Positions 46,103 through 54,719 of a stretch of DNA of 64,000 nt are shown in pieces. The translations under genes were made by a program, and so were the position numbers. Below the pieces are notes generated by a model, which did not search any database, was not told the DNA's origin, and worked only from the letters and a program-made list of their open reading frames with translations. This stretch comes from Scandinavium ludwigii_A. Its GTDB lineage: Bacteria; Pseudomonadota; Gammaproteobacteria; Enterobacterales; Enterobacteriaceae. Location: assembly GCA_050516505.1 (NCBI GenBank), contig CP191518.1, positions 2,976,001-3,040,000 on the forward strand, in the 5' to 3' direction. Numbering within the stretch: position 1 is the stretch's first letter; each line of letters opens with the position of its first letter.

Positions 46103-47824
46103 ATGCGCGTTTTAGCCCCTTACCTGGCGCTGTATAAGCGGCATAAATGGCTGCTCTCCCTCGGCGTTGTGCTCGCGATTATCACCCTGCTGGCCAGCAT
46201 TGGTCTGCTGACGCTCTCGGGCTGGTTCTTGTCCGCCTCTGCCGCTGTCGGTTTTGCGGGTGCCTACACCTTTAACTATATGTTGCCTGCCGCAGGTGTG
46301 CGTGGAGCTGCCATCATTCGTACGGCGGGGCGCTATTTTGAGCGTCTGGTCAGCCATGATGCGACCTTCCGCGTCTTGCAGCACCTGCGCGTGTTTACGT
46401 TCAGCAAGCTGCTACCGCTCTCCCCTGCTGGGCTAGCGCGTTTCCGTCAGGGAGAATTGCTCAACCGTGTGGTGGCGGATGTCGACACCCTCGATCATCT
46501 TTACCTGCGCGTCATTTCCCCACTGATGGGTGCGCTGGTCGTGATTCTGGTCGTCACGTTCGGACTGAGTTTTCTTGATTTGACACTGGCCCTGACCCTC
46601 GGCGGCATTATGTTGCTGACGTTGTTCTTGCTGCCGCCGCTGTTTTACCGGGCCGGAAAACCGACCGGTGAGAAACTGACGCAGCTTCGTGGTGAATACC
46701 GTCAGCAGCTCACGTCCTGGCTGCACGGCCAGGCCGAGCTGAGCATTTTCGGTGCGAGCACGCGCTTTCGCGAGCAAATGGAACAGACAGAGCTGAGCTG
46801 GCACGAGGCGCAACGCCGTCAGTCCGAGCTGACTGCCCTTTCCCAAGCGCTGATGCTGCTGATGGGCGCTGCGGCGGTCATTGTGATGCTGTGGATGGCG
46901 GCAGGCGGCGTGGGCGGCAACAGCCAGCCAGGCCCGTTGATCGCACTGTTTGTGTTCTGCGCACTGGCCGCGTTTGAAGCACTGGCCCCGGTGACAGGAG
47001 CCTTCCAGCACCTTGGGCAGGTCATGGCTTCTGCGGTGCGGATAACCGAACTGACCGGGCAACAACCCGAAGTCACATTCTCTGAGACGGCTTCTGACGT
47101 GCCACAGCGCGTGAGCCTGACGCTGAAGAATGTCAGCTTTACCTACCCGCAGCAGACGCAGCCGGCGCTGATGAATCTTAATTTACACGTCAACGCCGGA
47201 GAACATATTGCGATCTTGGGCCGAACCGGATGCGGGAAATCGACACTGTTACAGCTGCTGACTCGTGCGTGGGATCCGCAAAGCGGAGAATTACTGCTGA
47301 ATGAGCAGCCGATTTCTTCTATGGATGAAAGGACGCTGCGTCGCACCATGAGCGTGGTTCCACAACGCGTGCACCTCTTCAGCGCCACGCTGCGGGATAA
47401 CCTGCTGCTGGCAGCTCCGAACGCTACGGATGACGCGCTGAGCGCCGTTCTTGTGCGCACCGGTCTGGAAAAACTGCTCGACGATAGCGGGCTGAACAGC
47501 TGGCTTGGTGAAGGTGGCCGCCAACTCTCCGGTGGCGAACTGCGTCGCCTGGCGATTGCCCGCGCCCTACTGCACGATGCACCGCTGATGCTCCTCGACG
47601 AACCGACCGAAGGCCTCGACGCCACCACAGAAAGCCAAATTCTTGATTTACTGGCCGATGTGATGCGCGATAAAACCGTGCTGATGGTGACCCACCGCCT
47701 GCGTGGACTGGCACAGTTTGAGCAAATAATTGTGATGGACAACGGACAAATTATTGAGCATGGTACTCACGCAGAATTGCTGGCCCAACAGGGGCGTTAT
47801 TATCAGTTCAGACAGCGTCTGTAG
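46103..47824 (+). CDS. cydC: CydC, subunit of the cysteine/glutathione ABC exporter
   Basis: The 573-residue half-transporter pairs with CydD. It has six N-terminal helices and an ATPase domain with Walker A GRTGCGKST, signature LSGGELRRL and Walker B LMLLDEPTEGLD. AGGAG precedes the start inside the end of cydD, so the two genes are translationally coupled. Confidence 0.97.
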   Translation: MRVLAPYLALYKRHKWLLSLGVVLAIITLLASIGLLTLSGWFLSASAAVGFAGAYTFNYMLPAAGVRGAAIIRTAGRYFERLVSHDATFRVLQHLRVFTFSKLLPLSPAGLARFRQGELLNRVVADVDTLDHLYLRVISPLMGALVVILVVTFGLSFLDLTLALTLGGIMLLTLFLLPPLFYRAGKPTGEKLTQLRGEYRQQLTSWLHGQAELSIFGASTRFREQMEQTELSWHEAQRRQSELTALSQALMLLMGAAAVIVMLWMAAGGVGGNSQPGPLIALFVFCALAAFEALAPVTGAFQHLGQVMASAVRITELTGQQPEVTFSETASDVPQRVSLTLKNVSFTYPQQTQPALMNLNLHVNAGEHIAILGRTGCGKSTLLQLLTRAWDPQSGELLLNEQPISSMDERTLRRTMSVVPQRVHLFSATLRDNLLLAAPNATDDALSAVLVRTGLEKLLDDSGLNSWLGEGGRQLSGGELRRLAIARALLHDAPLMLLDEPTEGLDATTESQILDLLADVMRDKTVLMVTHRLRGLAQFEQIIVMDNGQIIEHGTHAELLAQQGRYYQFRQRL

Positions 47825-47865
47825 ACTACTATTCACTAATATCGTCGGACGTGGAGTTGTGAAGT

Positions 47866-48570
47866 ATGCGGCTGGTCCAGTTGTCACGTCATTCTATAAC
47901 CTTCCCGTCGCCGGAAGGTGCCCTGCGCGAGCCTAACGGTTTGCTCGCGCTGGGTGGCGATCTCAGCCCGGCGCGGCTGTTGATGGCCTATCAGCGTGGT
48001 ATCTTTCCCTGGTTTTCTCCCGGCGACCCTATTTTATGGTGGTCGCCCGACCCCCGTGCCGTTTTATGGCCTGACGCATTCCATGTCAGCCGCAGCATGA
48101 AACGGTTCCACAAATCGTCCCCTTTTCGCATCACGCTCAATCACGCCTTCGGCCAGGTGATAGAAGGCTGCGCCGCCGATCGCGATGAAGGCACGTGGAT
48201 TACCGAAAGTATCGTGCAGGCCTATCACCGTTTGCATGAACTTGGACACGCGCATTCAGTTGAGGTGTGGCTGGGAAGTGAGCTGGTGGGTGGCATGTAT
48301 GGCGTGGCGCAAGGCGCGCTGTTCTGCGGTGAGTCGATGTTCAGCCGGGCGGAAAATGCCTCAAAAAGTGCACTGCTGGTTTTCTCGCAGGCTTTTGCCG
48401 GACAGGGCGGAAAACTAATGGATTGTCAGGTGCTTAATAATCATACAGCGTCGTTGGGTGCGGTCGAAATTCCCCGCCGCGAATACCTGGAATACCTCGC
48501 AGAATTGCGTACGCAACCGCTGCCAGGGCACTTTTGGGTTCCTCGTACCCTCTTTTTACCCACAATGTAA
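47866..48570 (+). CDS. aat: Aat, leucyl/phenylalanyl-tRNA-protein transferase
   Basis: The 234-residue enzyme adds Leu or Phe to proteins with N-terminal Lys or Arg. This creates N-degrons that ClpS, encoded about 5 kb away, delivers to ClpAP. Recognisable blocks are FPWFSPGDPILWWSPDPR (about residues 48-65) and GGMYGVAQGALFCGESMFS. It lies 41 bases after cydC. Confidence 0.98.
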   Translation: MRLVQLSRHSITFPSPEGALREPNGLLALGGDLSPARLLMAYQRGIFPWFSPGDPILWWSPDPRAVLWPDAFHVSRSMKRFHKSSPFRITLNHAFGQVIEGCAADRDEGTWITESIVQAYHRLHELGHAHSVEVWLGSELVGGMYGVAQGALFCGESMFSRAENASKSALLVFSQAFAGQGGKLMDCQVLNNHTASLGAVEIPRREYLEYLAELRTQPLPGHFWVPRTLFLPTM

Positions 48571-48597
48571 ATGTTTTCGGCACATTCATTGTCAAGG

Positions 48598-48606
48598 TGA
48601 TATAAT
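48598..48606 (+). promoter_or_regulatory. Extended -10 promoter in the aat-infA gap
   Basis: TGATATAAT is a perfect extended -10 element; no clear -35 precedes it. It lies about 240 bases upstream of infA, in the position of an upstream infA promoter as known in E. coli. Confidence 0.5.
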
Positions 48607-48846
48607 TGCCTCGGAAGTCGTTTCTGCCTGTTGCCCCGCCATCGTTTCAGGAATATCCCCTATACGTTTGCGCTCGTCATACGGTCTCTGTGTATGACAG
48701 ACGGGTAATGCGCAAAAACGATCTCTTTTTACCCTACACACCGGCATAAGGCCGAAAGATGACGGGTAAATCTTTACTTAATTGCTGAATTTCGGCATTA
48801 TCTTGCCGGTTCAAAACTATGGTAGTGATACCCCCCCGAGGACTAG

Positions 48847-49065
48847 ATGGCCAAAGAAGACAATATTGAAATGCAGGGTACCGTTCTCGATACGTTACCT
48901 AACACTATGTTCCGCGTAGAGCTTGAAAACGGGCACGTGGTAACTGCGCATATCTCCGGTAAAATGCGTAAAAACTACATCCGCATTCTGACGGGCGACA
49001 AAGTGACTGTTGAGTTGACCCCGTACGACCTGAGCAAAGGCCGCATTGTCTTCCGTAGTCGCTAA
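48847..49065 (+). CDS. infA: Translation initiation factor IF-1
   Basis: The 72-residue OB-fold protein (MAKEDNIEMQGTVLDTLP) binds the 30S A site and assists IF-2 and IF-3. GAGG lies upstream of ATG 48847. In E. coli the next feature is tRNA gene serW; here a terminator and then a phosphatase-autotransporter gene follow. Confidence 0.99.
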   Translation: MAKEDNIEMQGTVLDTLPNTMFRVELENGHVVTAHISGKMRKNYIRILTGDKVTVELTPYDLSKGRIVFRSR

Positions 49066-49474
49066 TCGCTAAACGGCCCGCTGGGCACGTTTATGCTGAA
49101 AGGTCGGGAATCCCCCGACCTTTTTCAATTCTGGGCGCTCATGCGCTTTATGCGTGGCCTCCTGCCTGCAAACACTCTCCCACACTGTCAACCCCACGCT
49201 ATCGATATACTCCCCCGGATGAACAATCGTCAGTTCATTGCCTGCCGCCGTGATAATGATCGCGCCCACCAGCAGCACATCAACAATGTAACAATAAAGT
49301 TAACGAGCAGTTAAAGCACCACGCAGCGGTGCTGAATGATTGCCGATGTAAATCATAACCATTTGTTCTCATTTAATTTATTTCATGTCGGCATTAACAT
49401 TGTTGAAATAAAAACATAACAATCGCTTCTTATACTTCGTGCCTTATTCATCATTGATGGCAAGGAGTGTAGTT
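49066..49474 (+). promoter_or_regulatory. infA terminator and leader region of the phosphatase-autotransporter gene
   Basis: This 409 bp gap contains the infA terminator and then AT-rich DNA. No tRNA is present; E. coli has serW in the infA-clpA interval. A TATACT at 49431-49436 is a plausible -10 element, but no properly spaced -35 was found. An open frame on the minus strand (49069-49278) has no recognisable relatives and overlaps the terminator. Confidence 0.5.
49099..49125 (+). terminator. infA terminator
   Basis: A 10-bp stem (AAAGGTCGGG/CCCGACCTTT) with a 5-base loop followed by further T residues, 34 bases past the infA stop. Confidence 0.93.
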
Positions 49475-51388
49475 TTGAAATCTTCGGTTCGACCTCTGGC
49501 TCTGCTTATTGGTCTGGTTTGTTGTACCGCGCATGCTGCGGATACGTCTCTCTCAACCCCACATCTTGCGGGGATCGATAATTTTCGTGACGTCGCCGGG
49601 ATAACCAGCGCTTACAGCACCGCCAATGATGGCGTAATGCGCGCAGGGGTTTTCTATCGCTCCAATGCCCTGACACCACAAGATGACGATCTCTCGGTGC
49701 TTGAACAGCTCAAAGTCAAAACGGTAATCGATTTGCGCTCTCCGGCAGAAGTCGCGGCACAGGCGGACACCCTTCCCGGCAACAGCAAATACGTAAATGT
49801 CGATTTGATTGGCAATAACGGCGCCTTCGTTATCGATCTCAGCAAAATGACTGTGAAAGATGTGGATACAATGATGGAAGACGGTGAACGCAGTTTTGTC
49901 ACCACGCCATACGCCCGTCAGGGGCTTGGCGACGTATTCCGCGAACTCGCCAACGCTGATGATGCGGCCCTGTTCCACTGCACCGCAGGAAAAGACAGAA
50001 CAGGTTGGGTGAGCGCGGTGCTGCAAACCATCGCTGGCGTCAACCATGACGATATCGTAGCGAACTATCTCGCCACCAACGACTACACTGCCGAGCGGCT
50101 CAACGCCACGCTGGCAGTCCTTCCCGCCTCCATGCGCGATACCTACGGTGCACTGATGGGCGTACGTGCCAACTGGTTACAGGCCGGGCTTGATCAGGTG
50201 GTGTCCAGCTATGGTTCAATGGATAATTACCTGAAAGAAGGTCTGGGTCTGGATCAGGCAACAATCTACGTGCTGCGCGGGAAAATGGTGCGCTATCTTA
50301 CCCTGCCAGGGCAACGCGATTTCACCGGCAACGCCGCCAACGGTGCATCATTATTGATCACATTGCAGGACTCCCCGCTTTCGGGGCACGACACGGCGTA
50401 TAACTATTTTCTCCAAAGCGCCATCGACCAGGGAACGCTTTCTGATGTTGAAAAGCAGGTTGGTGGCCAAGTGCATGCCGATGCCAGCAGCTATTTACTG
50501 CGTCAGCCTTCTCGTTTGTATGATTCCCTCGCACCAGTAATTTCCGGCCAAGGTTTGCAGAATGAGCAGTCGCTCGTGTGGTTACAGGGGCAGTCTGGTT
50601 ATCTCGGCACCGACGGCAGCAACGATGCCAGTTCAAGCAATGAACACACCCATGGTGCGCTGGTAGGTGCTACATATCGCTTTACCGATCACAGCGCGGT
50701 CAACGGTGGTGTGGGTTACAGCCACGGCTCCGTTTCCGCCGCCGGGGGCGATGTAAAAACGAATACGACACAGATGAGCCTCGGCGCCCGCTACGCTCTG
50801 AATTCACTGGATGAGGGTCCGTGGGTCGGACTTCAGGGTAGCGCAGGCTATATCGACTACCAGAGCGACCGCCACTTAGGCGGAGGCCTAGGCACCGCTC
50901 AGGGCGACACCCACGGCGGATACTACAGCGGCCGTGCATCTGTTGGCTGGCTGGCAAATGCCGCAACGTTGAGCCTGACGCCTGCCGTTGGCGTGCAGGT
51001 CACCCATTTAAATCTCGACAGCTTCAAAGAGAGCGGCAGCGAACTGGCGCTGGACATGTCGGGCGTCAACGAAACGCAAACCAGTCTGACCGCCGATTTA
51101 GGCATTAACATTCTGCCGCAGGCGGTGGGCAACTGGTCGCTGATCCCTGGGATCGCATTGGGTTACGAACGGATGCTGAATGATGCTTCCACAGAAAGCC
51201 ATGGCACGCTTTATGGCATTGGCGTGGACCAAACCTCCGCCTATGGCAGCAAGAACCTGTACAAAGCGGGTGTGCAGCTCAGCGCGCATTACCGCAGCGT
51301 AACGGTCAGCACCCGGGTGAATTATCTCACCGCCGATACGCATAGCGATGGCGTGTCCGGTCTGTTGGATGTAGCTGTCGCCTTTTAA
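49475..51388 (+). CDS. Secreted CX5R tyrosine/serine phosphatase with autotransporter beta-barrel
   Basis: The 637-residue protein has a Sec signal (MKSSVRPLALLIGLVCCTAHA) and a passenger phosphatase domain of the bacterial tyrosine/serine protein phosphatase type. Features of that domain are NFRDVAG, VIDLRS and the P-loop HCTAGKDRTG with nucleophile Cys169 and Arg175. A linker near residues 325-360 (QVHADASSYLLRQPSRLYDSL) matches the hinge typical of autotransporters. A C-terminal barrel (about 390-637) follows and ends in VAVAF. The start is TTG 49475, with AAGGAG seven bases upstream; GTG 49439 and ATG 49457 lack a Shine-Dalgarno and would displace the signal peptide. The protein is probably anchored in the outer membrane with the phosphatase outside the cell. 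Substrate unknown. A single gene between infA and clpA. Confidence 0.87.
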   Translation: MKSSVRPLALLIGLVCCTAHAADTSLSTPHLAGIDNFRDVAGITSAYSTANDGVMRAGVFYRSNALTPQDDDLSVLEQLKVKTVIDLRSPAEVAAQADTLPGNSKYVNVDLIGNNGAFVIDLSKMTVKDVDTMMEDGERSFVTTPYARQGLGDVFRELANADDAALFHCTAGKDRTGWVSAVLQTIAGVNHDDIVANYLATNDYTAERLNATLAVLPASMRDTYGALMGVRANWLQAGLDQVVSSYGSMDNYLKEGLGLDQATIYVLRGKMVRYLTLPGQRDFTGNAANGASLLITLQDSPLSGHDTAYNYFLQSAIDQGTLSDVEKQVGGQVHADASSYLLRQPSRLYDSLAPVISGQGLQNEQSLVWLQGQSGYLGTDGSNDASSSNEHTHGALVGATYRFTDHSAVNGGVGYSHGSVSAAGGDVKTNTTQMSLGARYALNSLDEGPWVGLQGSAGYIDYQSDRHLGGGLGTAQGDTHGGYYSGRASVGWLANAATLSLTPAVGVQVTHLNLDSFKESGSELALDMSGVNETQTSLTADLGINILPQAVGNWSLIPGIALGYERMLNDASTESHGTLYGIGVDQTSAYGSKNLYKAGVQLSAHYRSVTVSTRVNYLTADTHSDGVSGLLDVAVAF

Positions 51389-51403
51389 GGTTCAGGCATA
51401 AAA

Positions 51404-51425
51404 AAACCGGGCTTTCGCCCGGTTT
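51404..51425 (-). terminator. Bidirectional terminator between the autotransporter gene and clpA
   Basis: A 9-bp stem (AAACCGGGC/GCCCGGTTT) with a TTTC loop. The minus strand continues in a long T run, so it ends clpA efficiently; it also lies 15 bases past the stop of the plus-strand gene. Confidence 0.93.
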
Positions 51426-51451
51426 CGTCATTTCAGTTATCACACCGTCGG

Positions 51452-53728
51452 TTAGTGCGCCGCTTCCGGTTTACGCTTTTGCGCCGCCTGGAAGTCATAG
51501 GTCAACGCATTGGCGTCGGTATCCAACGCCACGGTGACCTGACCGCCGTCAACCAGTGAACCAAACAGCAGCTCGTTGGCGAGCGGTTTCTTCAGGTTGT
51601 CCTGAATCACGCGCACCATCGGACGCGCACCCATCGCACGGTCATAGCCTTTCTCTGCCAGCCAGTCGCGAGCTTCCTGACTCACTTCCAGCGACACGCC
51701 TTTCTGATCCAGCTGCACCTGAAGTTCAACAATGAACTTGTCGACGACCTGATGGATGACATCCGTTGACAGGTGATCGAACCAGATGATGTTGTCCAGA
51801 CGGTTACGGAATTCTGGCGTGAAGATCTTTTTGATCTCTTCCATCGCATCGGTGCTGTTATCCTGGTGGATCAGGCCGATAGATTTACGCTCAGTTTCAC
51901 GCACCCCGGCGTTGGTGGTCATCACCAGCACCACGTTACGGAAGTCTGCTTTGCGGCCGTTGTTATCGGTCAGCGTACCGTTATCCATCACCTGCAACAG
52001 CAGGTTGAAGACATCCGGGTGGGCTTTTTCGATTTCATCGAGCAGCAGTACCGCGTGCGGATGCTTGATAACCGCGTCGGTCAGCAGACCGCCCTGATCG
52101 AAGCCCACGTAGCCTGGAGGCGCACCGATCAGACGGCTCACGGTATGGCGTTCCATGTATTCGGACATATCGAAACGCAGCAGCTCAATGCCGAGTGCTT
52201 TCGACAGCTGAACAGTCACCTCGGTTTTACCGACCCCGGTTGGCCCGGCGAACAGGAACGAACCGACCGGTTTATGATCCTGGCCCAGACCTGCCCGGCT
52301 CATCTTGATGGCTTCGGTTAAGGCCTCAATGGCTTTATCCTGACCAAAGACCAGCATTTTCAGGCGATCGCCGAGGTTTTTCAGCGTGTCGCGGTCGCTC
52401 TGAGAGACGCTCTTCTCAGGGATACGCGCGATACGGGCCACCACGGTTTCGATATCCGCAACGTTGATTGTTTTCTTACGTTTGCTGACCGGCATCAGAC
52501 GCGCACGCGCGCCCGCTTCGTCGATCACATCAATCGCTTTATCCGGTAAATGACGATCGTTAATGTATTTCACCGCCAGCTCCACCGCCGCACGCACCGC
52601 TTTCGCGGTATAACGCACATCGTGGTGCGCTTCGTACTTCGGCTTCAGGCCGTTAATGATCTGAACGGTCTCTTCCACTGACGGCTCAGTGATATCAATT
52701 TTCTGGAAGCGACGTGCCAGCGCACGGTCTTTTTCGAAAATGTTGCTAAATTCCTGATACGTCGTGGAACCAATCACCCGGATTTTGCCGCTAGAGAGCA
52801 GCGGTTTAATCAGGTTTGCCGCATCAACTTGGCCACCGGACGCCGCACCCGCACCGATAATGGTGTGGATCTCGTCGATAAACAGGATGCTGTTGGTATC
52901 CTGCTCCAGCTGTTTGAGCAGCGCTTTAAAGCGTTTTTCAAAATCGCCACGATATTTGGTCCCCGCCAGCAGCGAGCCAATATCCAGCGAGTAAAGAGTG
53001 CAATCGGCAATCACTTCCGGCACATCGCCCTGTACAATGCGCCAGGCAAGCCCTTCCGCAATGGCGGTTTTACCGACGCCGGACTCACCGACCAGCAGCG
53101 GGTTATTTTTACGACGACGGCACAGAACCTGTATGGCGCGCTCCAGCTCTTTATCGCGGCCAATCAGCGGGTCAATGCCGCCTACGCGAGCAAGCTGATT
53201 TAAATTGGTGGTGAAGTTTTCCATACGATCCTCCCCGCCTGCTTGCTCTTCAGTGTTCGGTTGGCTTCCGGAATCGGAAGACTGGCTCGGCTCGTCTTTA
53301 CGCGTGCCGTGGGAGATGAAGTTCACCACATCGAGACGGCTCACTTCATGTTTGCGCAGCAGATAGGCCGCCTGGGACTCCTGCTCGCTGAAGATGGCGA
53401 CCAGGACATTCGCACCAGTGACTTCGCTACGACCGGACGATTGAACGTGGAATACGGCACGCTGTAATACGCGCTGGAAGCTGAGCGTCGGCTGAGTGTC
53501 GCGCTCTTCTTCGCTGGCTGGCAGTACCGGCGTGGTCTGTTCGATGAAGGCTTCGAGTTCCTGACGCAGCGCCACCAGATCCACGGAGCAGGCTTCCAGC
53601 GCTTCGCGGGCAGATGGGTTGCTGAGCAGAGCCAGCAACAGATGCTCGACGGTCATAAACTCATGACGGTGCTCGCGCGCTCTGGCGAAAGCCATATTTA
53701 AACTGAGTTCCAGTTCTTGATTGAGCAT
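51452..53728 (-). CDS. clpA: ClpA, AAA+ unfoldase of the ClpAP protease
   Basis: The 758-residue protein has an N-domain (residues 1-145) that binds ClpS, then D1 with Walker A GESGVGKT and D2 with Walker A GPTGVGKT. The IGL loop in ERKSIGLIHQD (about residue 617) docks on ClpP. It unfolds SsrA-tagged and N-degron substrates. ATG 53728 (MLNQELELSL) has GGGGGAGG upstream. It is 30 bases from clpS, same strand. Confidence 0.98.
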   Translation of the reverse strand: MLNQELELSLNMAFARAREHRHEFMTVEHLLLALLSNPSAREALEACSVDLVALRQELEAFIEQTTPVLPASEEERDTQPTLSFQRVLQRAVFHVQSSGRSEVTGANVLVAIFSEQESQAAYLLRKHEVSRLDVVNFISHGTRKDEPSQSSDSGSQPNTEEQAGGEDRMENFTTNLNQLARVGGIDPLIGRDKELERAIQVLCRRRKNNPLLVGESGVGKTAIAEGLAWRIVQGDVPEVIADCTLYSLDIGSLLAGTKYRGDFEKRFKALLKQLEQDTNSILFIDEIHTIIGAGAASGGQVDAANLIKPLLSSGKIRVIGSTTYQEFSNIFEKDRALARRFQKIDITEPSVEETVQIINGLKPKYEAHHDVRYTAKAVRAAVELAVKYINDRHLPDKAIDVIDEAGARARLMPVSKRKKTINVADIETVVARIARIPEKSVSQSDRDTLKNLGDRLKMLVFGQDKAIEALTEAIKMSRAGLGQDHKPVGSFLFAGPTGVGKTEVTVQLSKALGIELLRFDMSEYMERHTVSRLIGAPPGYVGFDQGGLLTDAVIKHPHAVLLLDEIEKAHPDVFNLLLQVMDNGTLTDNNGRKADFRNVVLVMTTNAGVRETERKSIGLIHQDNSTDAMEEIKKIFTPEFRNRLDNIIWFDHLSTDVIHQVVDKFIVELQVQLDQKGVSLEVSQEARDWLAEKGYDRAMGARPMVRVIQDNLKKPLANELLFGSLVDGGQVTVALDTDANALTYDFQAAQKRKPEAAH

Positions 53729-53758
53729 AGGCACCTCCCCCAATTTGAAGGCCTGAAA

Positions 53759-54079
53759 TCAGGCCTGTTCCAGCGTACACAACAACGGATGTTCGTTTTC
53801 CTTCGCGTACGTGTTCACCATCGCAACTTTGGTTTCGGCGACTTCGGCAGTAAACACGCCGCAAATCGCTTTGCCCTGATAGTGAACGGCGAGCATCAGT
53901 TGCGTTGCACGTTCTACATCATAAGAAAAGAATTTCTGTAACACGTCAATAACAAACTCCATTGGCGTGTAATCATCATTGAGCAATATCACTTTATACA
54001 TCGACGGCGGCTGTAGCGCGTCGCGTACTTTGTCTTCTGCAAGCTGGTCGAAATCCAGCCAATCACGCGTCTTACCCAT
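53759..54079 (-). CDS. clpS: ClpS, N-degron adaptor for ClpAP
   Basis: The 106-residue adaptor binds destabilising N-terminal residues made by Aat and hands the protein to ClpA. The conserved NDDYTPMEFVIDVLQ block (about residues 34-48) contains the hydrophobic-pocket Asp residues, and HYQGKAICGVF follows. It is divergent from cspD and precedes clpA. Confidence 0.98.
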   Translation of the reverse strand: MGKTRDWLDFDQLAEDKVRDALQPPSMYKVILLNDDYTPMEFVIDVLQKFFSYDVERATQLMLAVHYQGKAICGVFTAEVAETKVAMVNTYAKENEHPLLCTLEQA

Positions 54080-54415
54080 TATCAGTGTTCATCTTTGGTT
54101 GCCGCTCCGGCGGGAAACATCCCGTCGGCTTCCCAGAGCGAGTTCATTTGAATCTACAGTAAAGCGTAGATAACTATCCTCTATTACTGCCATTCGCCAT
54201 TCCTGCTAATCGCGACTTTTGTCACATTCCTTGCAATAGCGTTAACTGCTTCAAATTTTGGTGCATTTTTCACCGAACTTCGCTATCTGCCGCTTGACGC
54301 GATGCCTGATTTATCTAAATTGTACAGGCGAGAGTTGGCGAGGTTTTGAACAGCCTGCTGATTTCACCACCGGTTCTTTCCATCTGATTATAAGATTCTC
54401 GAAGGATGTCGATGT
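54080..54415. promoter_or_regulatory. clpS / cspD divergent promoter region
   Basis: This 336 bp gap holds the promoters of the divergent clpS and cspD genes. A candidate cspD promoter is TTGACG (54294-54299), a 16-base spacer and TAAATT (54316-54321). No transcription factor site was identified with confidence. No additional gene seen. Confidence 0.45.
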
Positions 54416-54643
54416 ATGGAAATGGGTACTGTTAAGTGGTTCAACAATGCTAAAGGGTTCGGTTTTATCTGCCCTGAAGGCGGCGGCGAAGATATCTTCG
54501 CGCATTACTCCACCATCCAGATGGATGGCTACAGAACGTTAAAAGCCGGACAACCCGTTCGGTTTGATGTCCACCAGGGGCCAAAAGGCAATCACGCCAG
54601 CGTCATCGTTCCGGTCGAAGCTGAAGTCGCCGCAGTGGCGTAA
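54416..54643 (+). CDS. cspD: CspD, stationary-phase cold-shock-domain protein
   Basis: The 75-residue OB-fold protein has RNP1-type KGFGFICPEG and RNP2-type DIFAHYSTI. E. coli CspD is induced in stationary phase and inhibits DNA replication by binding single strands. It is convergent with macB. Confidence 0.97.
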   Translation: MEMGTVKWFNNAKGFGFICPEGGGEDIFAHYSTIQMDGYRTLKAGQPVRFDVHQGPKGNHASVIVPVEAEVAAVA

Positions 54644-54675
54644 CCTTTAGTTCCATTGTGTACATGCTGCCCTCA

Positions 54676-54714
54676 AAATGCCAGTCACTGTTTTTCCGTG
54701 CCTGGCATTTTTAT
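54676..54714 (+). terminator. cspD terminator
   Basis: A 9-bp stem (AAATGCCAG/CTGGCATTT) with a 17-base loop, ending TTTTTATG. It lies between the convergent cspD and macB genes. Confidence 0.8.
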
Positions 54715-54719
54715 GTCCG

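Noticed and set aside
49069..49278. A 69-codon minus-strand open frame after infA with a hydrophobic start
   Set aside because: It overlaps the infA terminator, has no relatives that I recognise and no Shine-Dalgarno.
49475..49540. Possible lipoprotein signal (cysteines in LVCC) in the phosphatase-autotransporter
   Set aside because: The residues before the cysteines do not fit a lipobox, and AHA-AD is a good signal peptidase I site.
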